The position numbers and the translations under genes were made by a program. From assembly GCF_900591205.1 (NCBI RefSeq), contig NZ_UUPU01000029.1, forward strand, positions 186,001-250,000: DNA of 64,000 nucleotides, written 5' to 3'. The stretch comes from Pseudomonas viridiflava (GTDB taxonomy: Bacteria; Pseudomonadota; Gammaproteobacteria; Pseudomonadales; Pseudomonadaceae). Positions 26,291 to 36,363 of this stretch are shown in pieces; position 1 is the first letter of the stretch; the number at the start of each line of letters is the position of its first letter. The notes below the pieces were generated by a model that was given only the letters and a program-made list of their open reading frames with translations, did not search any database and had not been told where the DNA came from.

Positions 26291-27373
26291 ATGCGCATTC
26301 TCATCACCGGTGGCGCTGGATTTATCGGCTCAGCCCTGATCCGTCACCTGATTCAGCACACCGAGCACGAAGTACTCAACCTGGACAAGCTCACCTACGC
26401 CGGCAACCTGGAATCGCTGACCAGCATTGCGTCCAACAGCCGATATGAGTTCGTGCAGGCCGATATCATCGACCAGGCCACGATCAGCGCGGTGCTGGCG
26501 CGCTTTGAGCCCCAGGCGATCATGCACCTGGCAGCCGAGTCCCATGTCGACCGTTCGATTGACGGCCCGTCGGATTTTATCCAGACCAACATCGTCGGCA
26601 CCTACAGCCTGCTGGAGGCCGTTCGCGCCTACTGGCTCAAGCTGGAGGAGCCCGCCAAAACAGCCCTGCGCTTCCACCATATTTCCACCGACGAGGTGTA
26701 TGGCGACCTGCACGGCGTTGACGACCTGTTCACCGAGACCACGCCCTACGCGCCCAGCTCGCCCTATTCGGCCAGTAAAGCGGCGTCCGATCACCTGGTG
26801 CGCGCCTGGCATCGCACCTATGGCTTGCCGGTGCTGCTGACCAACTGCTCGAACAACTACGGGCCGTTCCACTTTCCCGAGAAGTTGATCCCGCTGGTGA
26901 TTCTCAACGCACTCGCGGGTAAGCCATTGCCGGTCTATGGTGATGGTTTGCAGGTACGCGACTGGCTGTTCGTTGAAGACCATGCACGTGCGCTGCTGAA
27001 GGTAGTCACCGAAGGTGTGGTGGGCGAGACCTACAACATCGGCGGTCACAACGAGCAGAAAAACATCGACGTGGTCAGAGGCATCTGCGGCCTGCTGGAA
27101 GAGCTGGCACCGCAGCGCCCAGCCACTGTCGAAAAATTCACTGATTTGATCACGTTCGTCAAGGATCGTCCGGGCCATGATCAGCGCTACGCGATCGACG
27201 CCAGCAAGATCGAACGCGAACTGGGCTGGGCCCCCCAAGAAACCTTCGAAAGCGGCCTGCGCAAGACCGTGCAGTGGTATCTCGATAACCTGGAATGGTG
27301 TCGCAGGGTCCAGGACGGCAGCTATCAGGGCGAACGACTCGGCAATACCGACATGAAGGATCTGATCGCATGA
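26291..27373 (+). CDS. rfbB: dTDP-glucose 4,6-dehydratase
   Basis: Second step of dTDP-L-rhamnose synthesis (RmlB). 360 residues from the ATG after AAGGAAAAG. The NAD-binding motif GGAGFIGS is at residues 7-14, the catalytic STDEVYGD block is present, and YSASK supplies the Tyr-x-x-x-Lys pair. It is the first gene of rmlBACD; the next start overlaps its stop. The rhamnose feeds LPS and exopolysaccharide or rhamnolipid. Confidence 0.97.
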   Translation: MRILITGGAGFIGSALIRHLIQHTEHEVLNLDKLTYAGNLESLTSIASNSRYEFVQADIIDQATISAVLARFEPQAIMHLAAESHVDRSIDGPSDFIQTNIVGTYSLLEAVRAYWLKLEEPAKTALRFHHISTDEVYGDLHGVDDLFTETTPYAPSSPYSASKAASDHLVRAWHRTYGLPVLLTNCSNNYGPFHFPEKLIPLVILNALAGKPLPVYGDGLQVRDWLFVEDHARALLKVVTEGVVGETYNIGGHNEQKNIDVVRGICGLLEELAPQRPATVEKFTDLITFVKDRPGHDQRYAIDASKIERELGWAPQETFESGLRKTVQWYLDNLEWCRRVQDGSYQGERLGNTDMKDLIA

Positions 27374-28245
27374 TGAAAGGAATCGTATTGGCGGGTGGCT
27401 CCGGCACTCGTTTGCACCCCATTACCCTGGGTGTGTCCAAACAACTGCTGCCGGTGTATGACAAACCGATGATCTATTACCCGATCTCGGTGCTGATGCT
27501 GGCGGGGATCAAAGACATCCTGGTGATTTCCACCCCCGTGGACTTGCCGCAATACCGCAACTTGCTGGGCGATGGCAGCCAGTTTGGCGTGCGTTTCAGC
27601 TATGCCGAACAACCTTCGCCGGATGGCTTGGCCCAGGCTTTTATCATTGGCGAAGCATTTATCGGGGATGACCCGGTTTGCCTGATCCTGGGCGACAACA
27701 TTTTCCATGGCCAACACTTTGGCGACCAGTTGCGCACCGCCGCCGAGCGCACCCGCGGCGCGACCGTCTTCGGCTACTGGGTCAAAGACCCGGAGCGTTT
27801 CGGGGTGATCGACTTCGACAAAGAGGGCCGCGCCCTGTCCATCGAAGAGAAACCGGCCAAGCCCAAATCGGCCTATGCCGTGACCGGCCTGTATTTCTAC
27901 GATAACGACGTGATCCGGATCGCCCACGCGGTCAAGCCTTCGCACCGTGGCGAGCTGGAAATCACCGACGTCAACAACGCCTATCTCAAGCGTGGCGACT
28001 TGCATGTAGAGCGTTTCGGCCGTGGCTTTGCCTGGCTCGACACAGGGACCCATGACAGCCTGCTCGAAGCCTCAACCTATGTGCAAACCATCGAGCATCG
28101 CCAGGGGCTGAAGGTTGCCTGCCTGGAAGAGATCGCTTACGAAAACGGCTGGATCGACCGCGACCACCTGCTTGAGCGCGCCAAGTACTTCGGCAAAACC
28201 GGCTACGGCCAATACCTGTATTCGCTGGCTGGAGACCACCCGTGA
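27370..28245 (+). CDS. rfbA: Glucose-1-phosphate thymidylyltransferase
   Basis: RmlA, which makes dTDP-glucose from dTTP and glucose-1-phosphate. 291 residues. The nucleotidyltransferase signature [14 protein letters not shown] is at the very N-terminus, followed by [23 protein letters not shown] and EEKP. The start ATG overlaps the rfbB stop as ATGA (a second ATG follows directly). It is the second gene of the operon. Confidence 0.97.
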   Translation: MMKGIVLAGGSGTRLHPITLGVSKQLLPVYDKPMIYYPISVLMLAGIKDILVISTPVDLPQYRNLLGDGSQFGVRFSYAEQPSPDGLAQAFIIGEAFIGDDPVCLILGDNIFHGQHFGDQLRTAAERTRGATVFGYWVKDPERFGVIDFDKEGRALSIEEKPAKPKSAYAVTGLYFYDNDVIRIAHAVKPSHRGELEITDVNNAYLKRGDLHVERFGRGFAWLDTGTHDSLLEASTYVQTIEHRQGLKVACLEEIAYENGWIDRDHLLERAKYFGKTGYGQYLYSLAGDHP

Positions 28246-28787
28246 AGGTCATTGAAACTGCATTGCCTGGCGTGCTGATCATCGAGCCCAAAGTATTCGG
28301 TGATGAGCGCGGTTTCTTCTACGAAAGCTTCAACGCCCGCGCTTTTGAAGAGGCCACCGGGCTCCAGCGCAACTTCGTGCAGGACAACCATTCACGCTCG
28401 CAAAAAGGCGTGCTGCGCGGCCTGCATTACCAACTGGAACACACCCAGGGCAAGCTGGTACGCGTCACTGCCGGCGAAGTATTGGACGTGGCCGTGGATA
28501 TCCGGCGTAGCTCGCCGAATTTCGGCCAATGGGTGGGCGTTCGCCTATCGGCACACAACCACCGCCAATTGTGGGTGCCGGAAGGCTTTGCCCATGGGTT
28601 TGTGGTGCTCAGCGATCACGCGGAATTCCTGTACAAGACCACCGATTACTACCAGCCGAGCGCCGAGCGCAGCATCCTGTGGAATGACCCGACACTGGCG
28701 ATCGACTGGCAACTCACTGAACCGCCACAACTGTCCGCCAAGGATCAGGCCGGCAAGCCGCTGATGGAAGCCGAGCTGTTCCCATGA
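28242..28787 (+). CDS. rfbC: dTDP-4-dehydrorhamnose 3,5-epimerase
   Basis: RmlC, a cupin-fold epimerase of 181 residues. It starts with GTG overlapping the rfbA stop (GTGA). Hallmarks are the [13 protein letters not shown] segment, [15 protein letters not shown] with the catalytic His, [11 protein letters not shown] and the PEGFAHGF block. It sits between rfbA and rfbD with four-base overlaps on each side. Confidence 0.97.
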   Translation: MKVIETALPGVLIIEPKVFGDERGFFYESFNARAFEEATGLQRNFVQDNHSRSQKGVLRGLHYQLEHTQGKLVRVTAGEVLDVAVDIRRSSPNFGQWVGVRLSAHNHRQLWVPEGFAHGFVVLSDHAEFLYKTTDYYQPSAERSILWNDPTLAIDWQLTEPPQLSAKDQAGKPLMEAELFP

Positions 28788-29665
28788 CTATCCCTCTGAG
28801 AATCCTGATCACCGGCCAGCACGGGCAAGTCTCCCGCGAGCTGCAACACCGCCTGCGGGACCTGGGCGAACTCGTCGTGCTGGGCCGCGACCAGTTGGAC
28901 CTGGCCAACTCCGACCAGATCCGCCAGCACGTCCGCACCCACCGCCCCGGCCTGATCATCAACGCCGCCGCCCACACTGCCGTCGATCAAGCCGAAAGCG
29001 AGCCGGACGCGGCCTTTGCCATCAACGCGATTGCCCCTGGGGTTCTGGCCGAGGAAGCCAAGGCGCTGGGCATCCCCTTGGTCCACTACTCCACCGACTA
29101 CGTGTTCGACGGCAGCAAACCCGCGCCTTACACCGAAGCCGATACGCCGAACCCATTGGGTGTGTATGGCCAGAGCAAACTCGCCGGTGAGCAGGCGATC
29201 GCCGCAGTGGGCGGTGAATACCTGGTGCTGCGCACCAGTTGGGTCTACTCCAGCCACGGCAAGAATTTTTTGCTGACCCTGCAGCGCCTGCTGCAAGAGA
29301 AGCCGCAGATGCGCATCGTCGCCGACCAGATCGGTGCGCCGACCTGGGCCGGCACCATCGCCAACAGCACGCGCGCCTTGATCGAACGCTGGCAAGCGGG
29401 TCAAGCGGGCGACTGGGGCGTGTATCACCTGACGGCCCAGGGCGAAACCTCGTGGTTCGGCTTTGCCGAGGCCATTGGCCAATACCTGCGCGCAGAAGGC
29501 AAAGCCTGCGCCGAGCTGGAGGCGATCCCTTCCAGCGCCTACCCGACACCCGCCAGGCGCCCGCTCAACTCGCGCCTGGATTGCCGCCGCCTGCAGCAGC
29601 AGTGGCAAGTCAGCCAACCGCAGTGGCAAGACGCATTGCGCGAGTGTCTTGCCGAGCAGCACTAG
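28784..29665 (+). CDS. rfbD: dTDP-4-dehydrorhamnose reductase
   Basis: RmlD, the last step, reducing dTDP-4-keto-L-rhamnose with NAD(P)H. 293 residues, SDR-extended fold. The cofactor loop is GQHGQVS (usual GxxGxxG variant), the STDYVFDG block is followed by YGQSKLAGE (Tyr-x-x-x-Lys), and RTSWVYS is typical. It overlaps rfbC by four bases. The operon order here is B-A-C-D, with dctB starting 37 bp further on. Confidence 0.96.
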   Translation: MTIPLRILITGQHGQVSRELQHRLRDLGELVVLGRDQLDLANSDQIRQHVRTHRPGLIINAAAHTAVDQAESEPDAAFAINAIAPGVLAEEAKALGIPLVHYSTDYVFDGSKPAPYTEADTPNPLGVYGQSKLAGEQAIAAVGGEYLVLRTSWVYSSHGKNFLLTLQRLLQEKPQMRIVADQIGAPTWAGTIANSTRALIERWQAGQAGDWGVYHLTAQGETSWFGFAEAIGQYLRAEGKACAELEAIPSSAYPTPARRPLNSRLDCRRLQQQWQVSQPQWQDALRECLAEQH

Positions 29666-29701
29666 GCATAATGCGCCTGTATCCACAGGCGCACGACTCC
29701 C

Positions 29702-31510
29702 ATGACTCCACCCCTTCCGCGAAGACCCCGCTGGCGCAGCCTCGCCCTGTTGGCGTTGTGCCTGGCACCGCTGCTGTGGCCGCTGGAGCATCTGGCCGAG
29801 CGCTATTACCGCAGCGAACTGGCCGGGCAGAACCGCCAGACCCTCGACCTGTACGTGGCCAACCTGCTGGGCACGCTGCATCGCTATGAAGTGCTGCCGC
29901 AGATCCTCGGCGATCTGCCAGCCTTGCGCACGGCACTCGATGCGCCACAGGTGAGCACCAACCTGGTGAATGCCAACCTGCTGCTCAAGGACGTCGCCGC
30001 CCAGGCCGGGGTGGAAGTGATGTACCTGATGGACACCACCGGCAAGACCCTCGCCGCGTCCAACTGGGACAAACAGGACAGCTTCGTCGGCCGCAATTTT
30101 TCGTTCCGACCGTATTTCAGCGAGGCCATGGCCGGGCGTTTGGGGCGGTTCTTCGGCCTGGGCACCACTTCGGCCAAGCGCGGGTACTTCTTCGCCGCCG
30201 CCGTGCGCGATGGCGATAAAGTCATCGGCGTGCTGGTGGTCAAGGTCGACCTGGACCACACCGAAAGCCTGTGGGGCAACACCCCGGAACAACTACTGGT
30301 AACCGACCACAACGGCGTGGTGATCCTGACGTCGCGCCCGCAATGGCGGTTTCGCGCCACGCGGCCACTGACCGCCGAAGAACGCCAGGCGATCATTGCC
30401 ATCCAGCCGTACCCGACACGCGATCCGCAGCCGCTGGCCCTGAGCACCACCGCATGGCTGCGCCAATCCACGGCCATCGCCGAGACCGGCTGGAACGTGG
30501 AAATCCTCGCCCCACGCTCGCTGATCAGCCGCCCGGTGCGCACGGTGGTCGCGGTGGGTGGCGCCACGCTGCTGGTGTTGATGCTGTTGCTGGGCCTGAT
30601 GATGCAACGCCGCCGCCATTACCTGGACCGCATCGCCTTTGAAGCCAAGGCGCGCCGCGAGCTGGAAGCCCGCGTGGTCGAACGCACCAGTGACCTGGAG
30701 GGCCTCAACCGGCGCCTGAAACAGGAAGTGCTGGAGCGCGAGCACGCCCAGCAGGAGCTGGTGCGCGCCCAGGATGACCTGGTGCAGGCCGGCAAATTGT
30801 CGGCGTTGGGCACCATGTCGGCGAGTATCAGCCACGAACTCAATCAACCGCTGGCGGCGATTCGCAGCTATGCGGAAAACGCCGAGATCCTGCTCGACCA
30901 CGAACGTACCGGCGATGCCCGCGGCAATCTCAAGCTGATCAGCGAATTGACCGGGCGCATGGCCTCGATCATCGCGCACTTGCGCGCCTTCGCTCGCCGT
31001 GACCGGCATGCCCCGGAGAGCGTGGCCCTGCAACCGGCCCTCGACGATGCGCTGGCCTTGCTGGCCAAGCGGCGGCGCGCAATGGAAGTCGAGCTGATCC
31101 GCGATCTGCCGGAAGCGACCCTGTGGGTGCAGGCCGGCGAAACCCGTTTGCGCCAGGTGCTCGGCAACCTGTTGGCCAACGCCCTCGACGCCCTCACTGA
31201 AAAAGGCCCGCCGCGCAAACTCTGGTTGAGTGCCCAAACCACCGAACAGGGCGTCAACCTGTACATTCGCGACAACGGCCCGGGGTTTTGCATGGAAGCG
31301 CTGGGCCGCGCCAGCGAGCCGTTCTACACCACTAAGACCCGCACTCAGGGCCTGGGGTTGGGCCTGGCGATCTGTGACACCCTGATGCGTGCCTTTGGCG
31401 GCGAACTGCTGTTCGCCAACCACAAGGAAGGTGGCGCGCTGTTAACCCTGAAATTACGTGCCGGCTCGCCGGGCGTCAGTCTGCAACCGTCCGAGGACCG
31501 CAGTGTATGA
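29702..31510 (+). CDS. dctB: C4-dicarboxylate sensor histidine kinase DctB
   Basis: Inner-membrane kinase sensing C4-dicarboxylates. 602 residues: a first membrane helix at about 13-30, a large periplasmic double-Cache/PDC region (about 35-280, with MYLMDTTGKTLAASNWD and FSFRPYF), and a second helix near 282-302. A coiled-coil linker then leads to an H-box (SASISHELNQPLAAIRSY, His phosphorylation site) and a HATPase domain with DNGPGF and GLGLGLAIC motifs. The stop overlaps dctD by four bases. Proximity to rml genes is the known Pseudomonas order. Confidence 0.93.
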   Translation: MTPPLPRRPRWRSLALLALCLAPLLWPLEHLAERYYRSELAGQNRQTLDLYVANLLGTLHRYEVLPQILGDLPALRTALDAPQVSTNLVNANLLLKDVAAQAGVEVMYLMDTTGKTLAASNWDKQDSFVGRNFSFRPYFSEAMAGRLGRFFGLGTTSAKRGYFFAAAVRDGDKVIGVLVVKVDLDHTESLWGNTPEQLLVTDHNGVVILTSRPQWRFRATRPLTAEERQAIIAIQPYPTRDPQPLALSTTAWLRQSTAIAETGWNVEILAPRSLISRPVRTVVAVGGATLLVLMLLLGLMMQRRRHYLDRIAFEAKARRELEARVVERTSDLEGLNRRLKQEVLEREHAQQELVRAQDDLVQAGKLSALGTMSASISHELNQPLAAIRSYAENAEILLDHERTGDARGNLKLISELTGRMASIIAHLRAFARRDRHAPESVALQPALDDALALLAKRRRAMEVELIRDLPEATLWVQAGETRLRQVLGNLLANALDALTEKGPPRKLWLSAQTTEQGVNLYIRDNGPGFCMEALGRASEPFYTTKTRTQGLGLGLAICDTLMRAFGGELLFANHKEGGALLTLKLRAGSPGVSLQPSEDRSV

Positions 31511-32892
31511 GTATCGACAACCAGATTCAGGTGGTGTTGATCGACGACGATCCGCATCTGCGTCAGGCCCTGTGCCAGACCCTGGACTTGGCCGGGCTGA
31601 AAGTCCTGACCCTGGGCGAAGCCACCGGCCTTACTGCGCGCCTGTCCCGCGACTGGCCTGGCGTGGTGGTCAGCGACATCCGTATGCCGGGCATGGACGG
31701 CCTGGAGCTGCTGGCCGAACTGCACGGCCAGGACCCGGACCTGCCGGTGCTGTTGATCACCGGTCACGGCGATGTGCCATTGGCGGTGCAGGCGATGCGC
31801 GCCGGCGCGTATGACTTCCTGGAAAAACCCTTTGCCAGCGACGCGCTGCTCGACAGCGTGCGCCGCGCCCTGGCCCTGCGCCGCCTGGTGCTGGATAACC
31901 GCAGCCTGCGCCTGGCCCTGAGCGACCGCCAGCAACTGAGCACGCGCCTGGTGGGCCACTCGCCGCAGATGCTGCGCCTGCGTGAGCAGATCGGCGCGCT
32001 GGCGGCGACCAAGGCCGATGTGCTGATCCTCGGCGAAACCGGCGCCGGCAAAGAAGTCGTCGCCCGTGCGCTGCATGACCTGTCGAGCCGGCGCAGCGGG
32101 CCGTTTGTGGCGATCAACGCCGGCGCCCTGGCCGAGTCGGTGGTGGAAAGCGAACTGTTCGGCCATGAGCCGGGCGCTTTCACCGGCGCGCAGAAGCGCC
32201 GTATCGGCAAGTTCGAATTCGCCAACGGCGGCACGCTGTTTCTCGATGAAATCGAAAGCATGAGCCTGGATGTGCAGGTCAAGCTGCTGCGCCTGTTGCA
32301 GGAGCGAGTGGTGGAGCGCCTGGGCGGCAATCAACTGATCCCACTGGATATCCGCATCATCGCCGCCACCAAGGAAGACCTGCGCCAGTCTGCCGACCAG
32401 GGCCGCTTCCGCGCTGACTTGTATTACCGCCTCAATGTCGCGCCGCTGCGCATTCCGCCGCTGCGCGAGCGTGGTGAGGATGCGCTGATGCTGTTCCAGC
32501 ATTTTGCCGATGAAGCCAGCAGCCGCCACGGCCTGCCGCTGCACGAGTTGCAGCCGGGGCAACGTGCGCTGCTGTTGCGCCACAGCTGGCCGGGCAATGT
32601 GCGCGAGTTGCAGAACGCCGCCGAGCGCTTTGCCCTGGGCCTGGAACTGGCGCTGGACAACACACAGGACAACCCGTCGGCCGGCGTGCTGACCTCCACC
32701 CCGGGCGGCTTGAGCGAACAAGTCGAGCAGTTCGAAAAGAGCCTGATCGCCGCCGAACTCACCCGCCCCCACAGCTCCATGCGCAGCCTGGCCGAATCCC
32801 TGGGTGTGCCGCGCAAGACCTTGCACGACAAACTGCGCAAGCACGGCCTGAACTTCGCCGACAGCGGCAACCACAGCACCGACGACGAATGA
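31507..32892 (+). CDS. dctD: Sigma-54-dependent response regulator DctD
   Basis: 461 residues: a receiver domain with phospho-acceptor Asp in VVSDIRMPGMDG (about 57), then an AAA+ domain with Walker A GETGAGKE, the sigma-54 contact loop GAFTGA and the FRADLYYRLNVAPLRIPPLRER segment. A C-terminal Fis-type helix-turn-helix (MRSLAESLGVPRKTLHDKLRKHGL) binds upstream activator sites. It activates sigma-54 promoters of dicarboxylate transporters such as dctA or dctPQM, which are not in the window. Translationally coupled to dctB. Confidence 0.95.
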   Translation: MSIDNQIQVVLIDDDPHLRQALCQTLDLAGLKVLTLGEATGLTARLSRDWPGVVVSDIRMPGMDGLELLAELHGQDPDLPVLLITGHGDVPLAVQAMRAGAYDFLEKPFASDALLDSVRRALALRRLVLDNRSLRLALSDRQQLSTRLVGHSPQMLRLREQIGALAATKADVLILGETGAGKEVVARALHDLSSRRSGPFVAINAGALAESVVESELFGHEPGAFTGAQKRRIGKFEFANGGTLFLDEIESMSLDVQVKLLRLLQERVVERLGGNQLIPLDIRIIAATKEDLRQSADQGRFRADLYYRLNVAPLRIPPLRERGEDALMLFQHFADEASSRHGLPLHELQPGQRALLLRHSWPGNVRELQNAAERFALGLELALDNTQDNPSAGVLTSTPGGLSEQVEQFEKSLIAAELTRPHSSMRSLAESLGVPRKTLHDKLRKHGLNFADSGNHSTDDE

Positions 32893-32918
32893 CCCCGCCC
32901 ACCCACCAAGAGGCCGCC

Positions 32919-33374
32919 ATGAGCCGCGACAGCCGTTACCTGGAATCCATCCTTCACCACGACATCCCGCTCACGCGGGAAATGGGCCTCAAGGTGCTCG
33001 ACTGGCAGCACGGCCAATTGCAGCTGCACTTGCCGCTGCAAGCCAATATCAACCACAAGAGCACCATGTTCGGCGGTAGCCTTTACTGCGGCGCAGTGCT
33101 GGCAGGCTGGGGCTGGCTGCACCTGAAACTGCGCGAAGAAGGCGTTGAGGACGGGCATATCGTGATTCAGGAAGGGCAGATCAGTTACCCGCTGCCGGTG
33201 ACGCAGGACGCGACAGTGATTTGCCAGGCGCCGGACGAGAAGGTGTGGAAACGTTTTGTGGCGACGTATAAGCGCTATGGTCGGGCGCGGTTGGCGCTGC
33301 AGACGTGGATTGTGAATGCGGGCAGCGAAGAAAAAGCCGTGACGTTTACCGGCCAGTACGTTTTGCACCGCTAG
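32919..33374 (+). CDS. YiiD-type thioesterase-domain protein
   Basis: 151 residues of hot-dog fold (YiiD C-terminal type). AAGAGG lies six bases before the chosen ATG; an earlier ATG overlaps the dctD stop. The INHKSTMFGGSLYCGAVLAGWGWL segment is the family helix with active-site region, followed by beta-strand-rich EGQISYPLPVTQDATVIC. Likely an acyl-thioester hydrolase of unknown substrate. It probably shares the dctBD transcript. Confidence 0.85.
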   Translation: MSRDSRYLESILHHDIPLTREMGLKVLDWQHGQLQLHLPLQANINHKSTMFGGSLYCGAVLAGWGWLHLKLREEGVEDGHIVIQEGQISYPLPVTQDATVICQAPDEKVWKRFVATYKRYGRARLALQTWIVNAGSEEKAVTFTGQYVLHR

Positions 33375-33394
33375 CCGCAACAACACAAAACAAC

Positions 33395-33483
33395 TGTGGG
33401 AGCTGGCTTGCCTGCGAAAGCGGTCTGACAGTCACCTCATCAGTGACGGATCCACCGCTATCGCAGGCAAGCCAGCTCCCACA
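33395..33483. repeat. REPIN (TGTGGGAGCTGGCTTGCC type)
   Basis: Inverted REP pair with outer arms TGTGGGAGCTGGCTTGCCTGCG and complement, and an inner GACCGC-type extension. It lies between two converging genes. Confidence 0.92.
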
Positions 33484-33500
33484 TCAGATCACCACCAGTC

Positions 33501-34337
33501 TCAAGAACGGGCCAGGGTCAACAACCGTTCACGCCACGCAGCCTTGGCCGGCAACGCCAAAAAGAACGGGTTCAGCAACGATGCTCGCGCCGGGTAGCTG
33601 AACGGCTCACCGCTCAACTCCACCACTTCACCGCCCGCCCCTTCCAGTACGCCCTGGGCTGCAGCGGTGTCCCACTGCGAGGTCGGCGCCAGGCGCGGGT
33701 AGCAATCGGCGCTGCCCTCAGCCAACAGGCAGAACTTCAACGAGCTGCCGATATTCGCCAGTTTCAACGCGCCCAGCCCTTCACTCAACCCGTCCAGCAA
33801 GCGTTCCTGCTCAGGGCTGGTATGCCGACGGCTGGCCACCACGGTAAACGACTCGCCCGCTGCCGGCGTCTCACGCACCTGGATCTGCTTGGGCGCCTCG
33901 TTCACGTCAGACCGCCACGCGCCGAGGCCGGCACCGCCAAAGTAGCAACGGCCGCTGGTGGGCATGGACACCACGCCGAACACCACGCGGCCCTGCTCGA
34001 TCAAGGCGATGTTCACGGTAAATTCTTCGCTGCCGGAAATGAATTCCTTGGTGCCATCCAGCGGGTCCACCAGCCACCAGCGCTGCCAACCGGCGCGCAC
34101 GTTCTGGTCGATATCGGCGTCTTCCTCGGACAATACCGGGATGCTCGGGTCCAGGGCCGTCAGGCCGGCGAGAATCAGGTGATGAGCGGCCAAATCCGCC
34201 GCCGTCACCGGCGAGTCATCGGCCTTGGACGTCACGGCCACATTCGCACGCCAGTAGGGCAGAATCACTTCACCCGCCTGGCGAGCCAGCTCGATCACTG
34301 GGGCGATAAACGGGTGACCTAAAAACAGTTCGCTCAT
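33501..34337 (-). CDS. cysQ: 3'(2'),5'-bisphosphate nucleotidase CysQ
   Basis: Li-sensitive phosphatase of the inositol-monophosphatase superfamily that removes PAP formed during sulfate assimilation. 278 residues. Metal and catalytic motifs are SEEDAD, WLVDPLDGTKEF (DPLDGT) and SQWDTAAAQGVLE (WDTAA). Its start overlaps the nudE stop by four bases, so nudE-cysQ is a coupled pair, as in other pseudomonads. Confidence 0.95.
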   Translation of the reverse strand: MSELFLGHPFIAPVIELARQAGEVILPYWRANVAVTSKADDSPVTAADLAAHHLILAGLTALDPSIPVLSEEDADIDQNVRAGWQRWWLVDPLDGTKEFISGSEEFTVNIALIEQGRVVFGVVSMPTSGRCYFGGAGLGAWRSDVNEAPKQIQVRETPAAGESFTVVASRRHTSPEQERLLDGLSEGLGALKLANIGSSLKFCLLAEGSADCYPRLAPTSQWDTAAAQGVLEGAGGEVVELSGEPFSYPARASLLNPFFLALPAKAAWRERLLTLARS

Positions 34338-34900
34338 GCGATAAACGCTCCACGCTGAATCAACAAATCTCGTACCAGATACAGCGCGGCCAGAGCCCGG
34401 CCTTCGCTGAATTGCTCGTTTTGCGCCAGTTGCGACAACTCACGCAGGTTGACCTTGTCTACGCGCATCGGTTCAGGCTCATCGCCTTCCAGGCGCTCTT
34501 CATAGAGGTCGGTGGCGAGCACCACCTGGATTTTCTGGCTCATATAGCCGGGAGACAGCGAGAGCTCAGTAAGGTGTTCCAACTGACGTGCGCCGTAGCC
34601 CGCCTCTTCCTTGAGCTCGCGGTCCGCCGCCGCCAGCACATCCTCGCCAGGCTCGATCAAGCCTTTGGGCAAGGACAATTCATATTCGTCAGTTCCGCCG
34701 CAGTACTCTTCCACCAACAACGCATGGTCGTCGTCGATCATCGCCACGATCATCACCGCGCCGTAGCCGGCACCGCGCCCTACCAGGCGCTCGTAGGTCC
34801 GTTCAACGCCATTGGAAAAGCGCAACTGCACTTCCTCCACGCGGAACAAACGGCTACTGGCGACTATTTCGCGGGCGAGGACGGTGGGTTTCTGGCGCAT
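34334..34900 (-). CDS. nudE: ADP compounds hydrolase NudE
   Basis: Nudix hydrolase for ADP-ribose, NADH and Ap3A-type substrates. 188 residues. The Nudix box GLIEPGEDVLAAADRELKEEAGYG (Gly-x5-Glu-x7-Arg-Glu-x2-Glu-Glu) is intact at about residues 80-103, preceded by EYELSLPKG. First gene of the nudE-cysQ unit, divergent from yrfG. Confidence 0.95.
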   Translation of the reverse strand: MRQKPTVLAREIVASSRLFRVEEVQLRFSNGVERTYERLVGRGAGYGAVMIVAMIDDDHALLVEEYCGGTDEYELSLPKGLIEPGEDVLAAADRELKEEAGYGARQLEHLTELSLSPGYMSQKIQVVLATDLYEERLEGDEPEPMRVDKVNLRELSQLAQNEQFSEGRALAALYLVRDLLIQRGAFIA

Positions 34901-34987
34901 AAGCGGCTCCTTGGCGTGATCGGGTTACTATACCGTGGCTTTTCCGATTGTCTGTGTCGGATATCTTTACTTACATGAGAACGCCCC

Positions 34988-35650
34988 ATGCCCTCTTTGC
35001 CCTGGCACGCCATCGACACTGTCCTGCTGGACATGGACGGCACCTTGCTCGACCTGCATTTCGACAATCACTTCTGGATGGAGCACCTGCCCCAGCGCTA
35101 TGCCGAACTGCACGGGGTGAGCCGGGCCATGGCCGAGATGGAGTTGCAGCCTCTGTTCGAGCGTAACGCCGGACAGTTGCAATGGTATTGCCTGGATTTC
35201 TGGAGTGACGAGCTGAAGATCCCGGTGCGCGAACTCAAGCTGGAAACCGCCCACCTGATCGCCCTGCGCCCGGATGCCGATACCTTCCTGGCGGCGATCA
35301 AACAGGCCGGCAAGCGAGTGATCCTGATCACCAATGCTCATCGTGATTCGCTGTCATTGAAGTTGGAACGCATTGAACTGGCGCCGTATTTCGAGCGATT
35401 GATCAGTTCCCATGACTATGGTTTCGCCAAGGAAAACCCGCAGTTCTGGGATGCCCTGCAAGCCGACATCGCGTTTGACCCGGCCCGCAGCCTGTTTATC
35501 GACGACACCCTGCCGATCCTGCGCAGCGCTCGGCAATTCGGCGTGGGGCATTTGTTGGCGGTGAAAGAGCCGGACAGTCGCAAAGGGCCCAAAGACACCG
35601 CAGAATTTGCAGCCGTTGAAGACTACCGCGACCTGATTGCCGGTCTCTGA
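34988..35650 (+). CDS. yrfG: GMP/IMP nucleotidase YrfG (HAD family)
   Basis: 220-residue haloacid-dehalogenase phosphatase. Motif I LLDMDGTLLDL gives the nucleophile Asp; motif II ITNAH, motif III Lys in FAKENPQ and motif IV FIDDTLP follow. The length and nudE/cysQ neighbourhood fit the YrfG purine-nucleotidase annotation used in Pseudomonas. It is divergent from nudE across an 87-bp gap. Confidence 0.9.
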   Translation: MPSLPWHAIDTVLLDMDGTLLDLHFDNHFWMEHLPQRYAELHGVSRAMAEMELQPLFERNAGQLQWYCLDFWSDELKIPVRELKLETAHLIALRPDADTFLAAIKQAGKRVILITNAHRDSLSLKLERIELAPYFERLISSHDYGFAKENPQFWDALQADIAFDPARSLFIDDTLPILRSARQFGVGHLLAVKEPDSRKGPKDTAEFAAVEDYRDLIAGL

Positions 35651-35655
35651 ACCCA

Positions 35656-35761
35656 TGTGGGAGGGGGCTTGTGTGGGAGCCGGGCTTGCCCGCGATGGCA
35701 TCGCCTCGGTAAGGCTTATACACCGAGGCGATGCCATCGCGGGCAAGCCCGGCTCCCACAT
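35656..35761. repeat. REPIN (TGTGGGAGCCGGGCTTGCCC variant) with extra half copy
   Basis: A full inverted pair at 35672-35760, with a long inner match (GCGATGGCATCGCCTCGGT and complement), is preceded by a partial TGTGGGAGGGGGCTTG copy at 35656. Confidence 0.92.
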
Positions 35762-35790
35762 GGAGCTTCTCCCGCATGTAGGTCAGCGTA

Positions 35791-36231
35791 TTACTCAGGA
35801 ATACGCAGTGTCTGGCCTGGGTAAATTTTGTTCACATCCTTGAGCTGCGGCTTATTAGCGTCAAAGATCTTTTGGTACTTGTTGGCGTTGCCGTACACAG
35901 CCAAAGAAATCGCACTCAGGGTGTCGCCCTTTTTCACCACGACAAAGCGGGCCGCAGCAACCGCAGGCCCAGTCACAGTGATCTTGTCTTCAACACTGCC
36001 GACGCCTGCAATGTTACCGGCGGCAAGAATGATTTTTTCTTTCTCCTCTTGTGAGGCCACTTCGCCGGTCAAGATGACCTTGTCACCCTCAACGGTCGCC
36101 TGCACATCGGGGTTACCGAGGCCCACCTCGTGGATATGCTCCTTCAGTTGCTCACTCGCATTCGCATTACCCGGCGTCAACAGGTCGATCAATTTCTCGC
36201 CTGCTTCCTTAACAAAGCTAAAAAGACTCAT
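35791..36231 (-). CDS. BON-LysM peptidoglycan-binding protein (Kbp/YgaU-like)
   Basis: 146 residues, the usual size. After a short N-terminal region (MSLFSFVKEAGEKL), a BON domain covers about 25-85 (VQATVEGDKVILTGEVASQEEKEKII) and a LysM domain about 95-145 (FVVVKKGDTLSAISLAVYGNANKYQKIF ... PGQTLRIPE). The E. coli homologue Kbp is a potassium-binding protein. AGGAGAG precedes the ATG. It is divergent from the LysR gene. Confidence 0.92.
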   Translation of the reverse strand: MSLFSFVKEAGEKLIDLLTPGNANASEQLKEHIHEVGLGNPDVQATVEGDKVILTGEVASQEEKEKIILAAGNIAGVGSVEDKITVTGPAVAAARFVVVKKGDTLSAISLAVYGNANKYQKIFDANKPQLKDVNKIYPGQTLRIPE

Positions 36232-36363
36232 GGTGCGCTCTCCTTGGGATTTGGTTTCCAGATGCCCAAGACTAGACCAGTCCCACGGATTTGGGTTCCA
36301 GCCCGGCCCCAGACCCAAACGCGCTAGAATCCCCCCGCCATTGGAATAAGCCCCGGAGCGAAG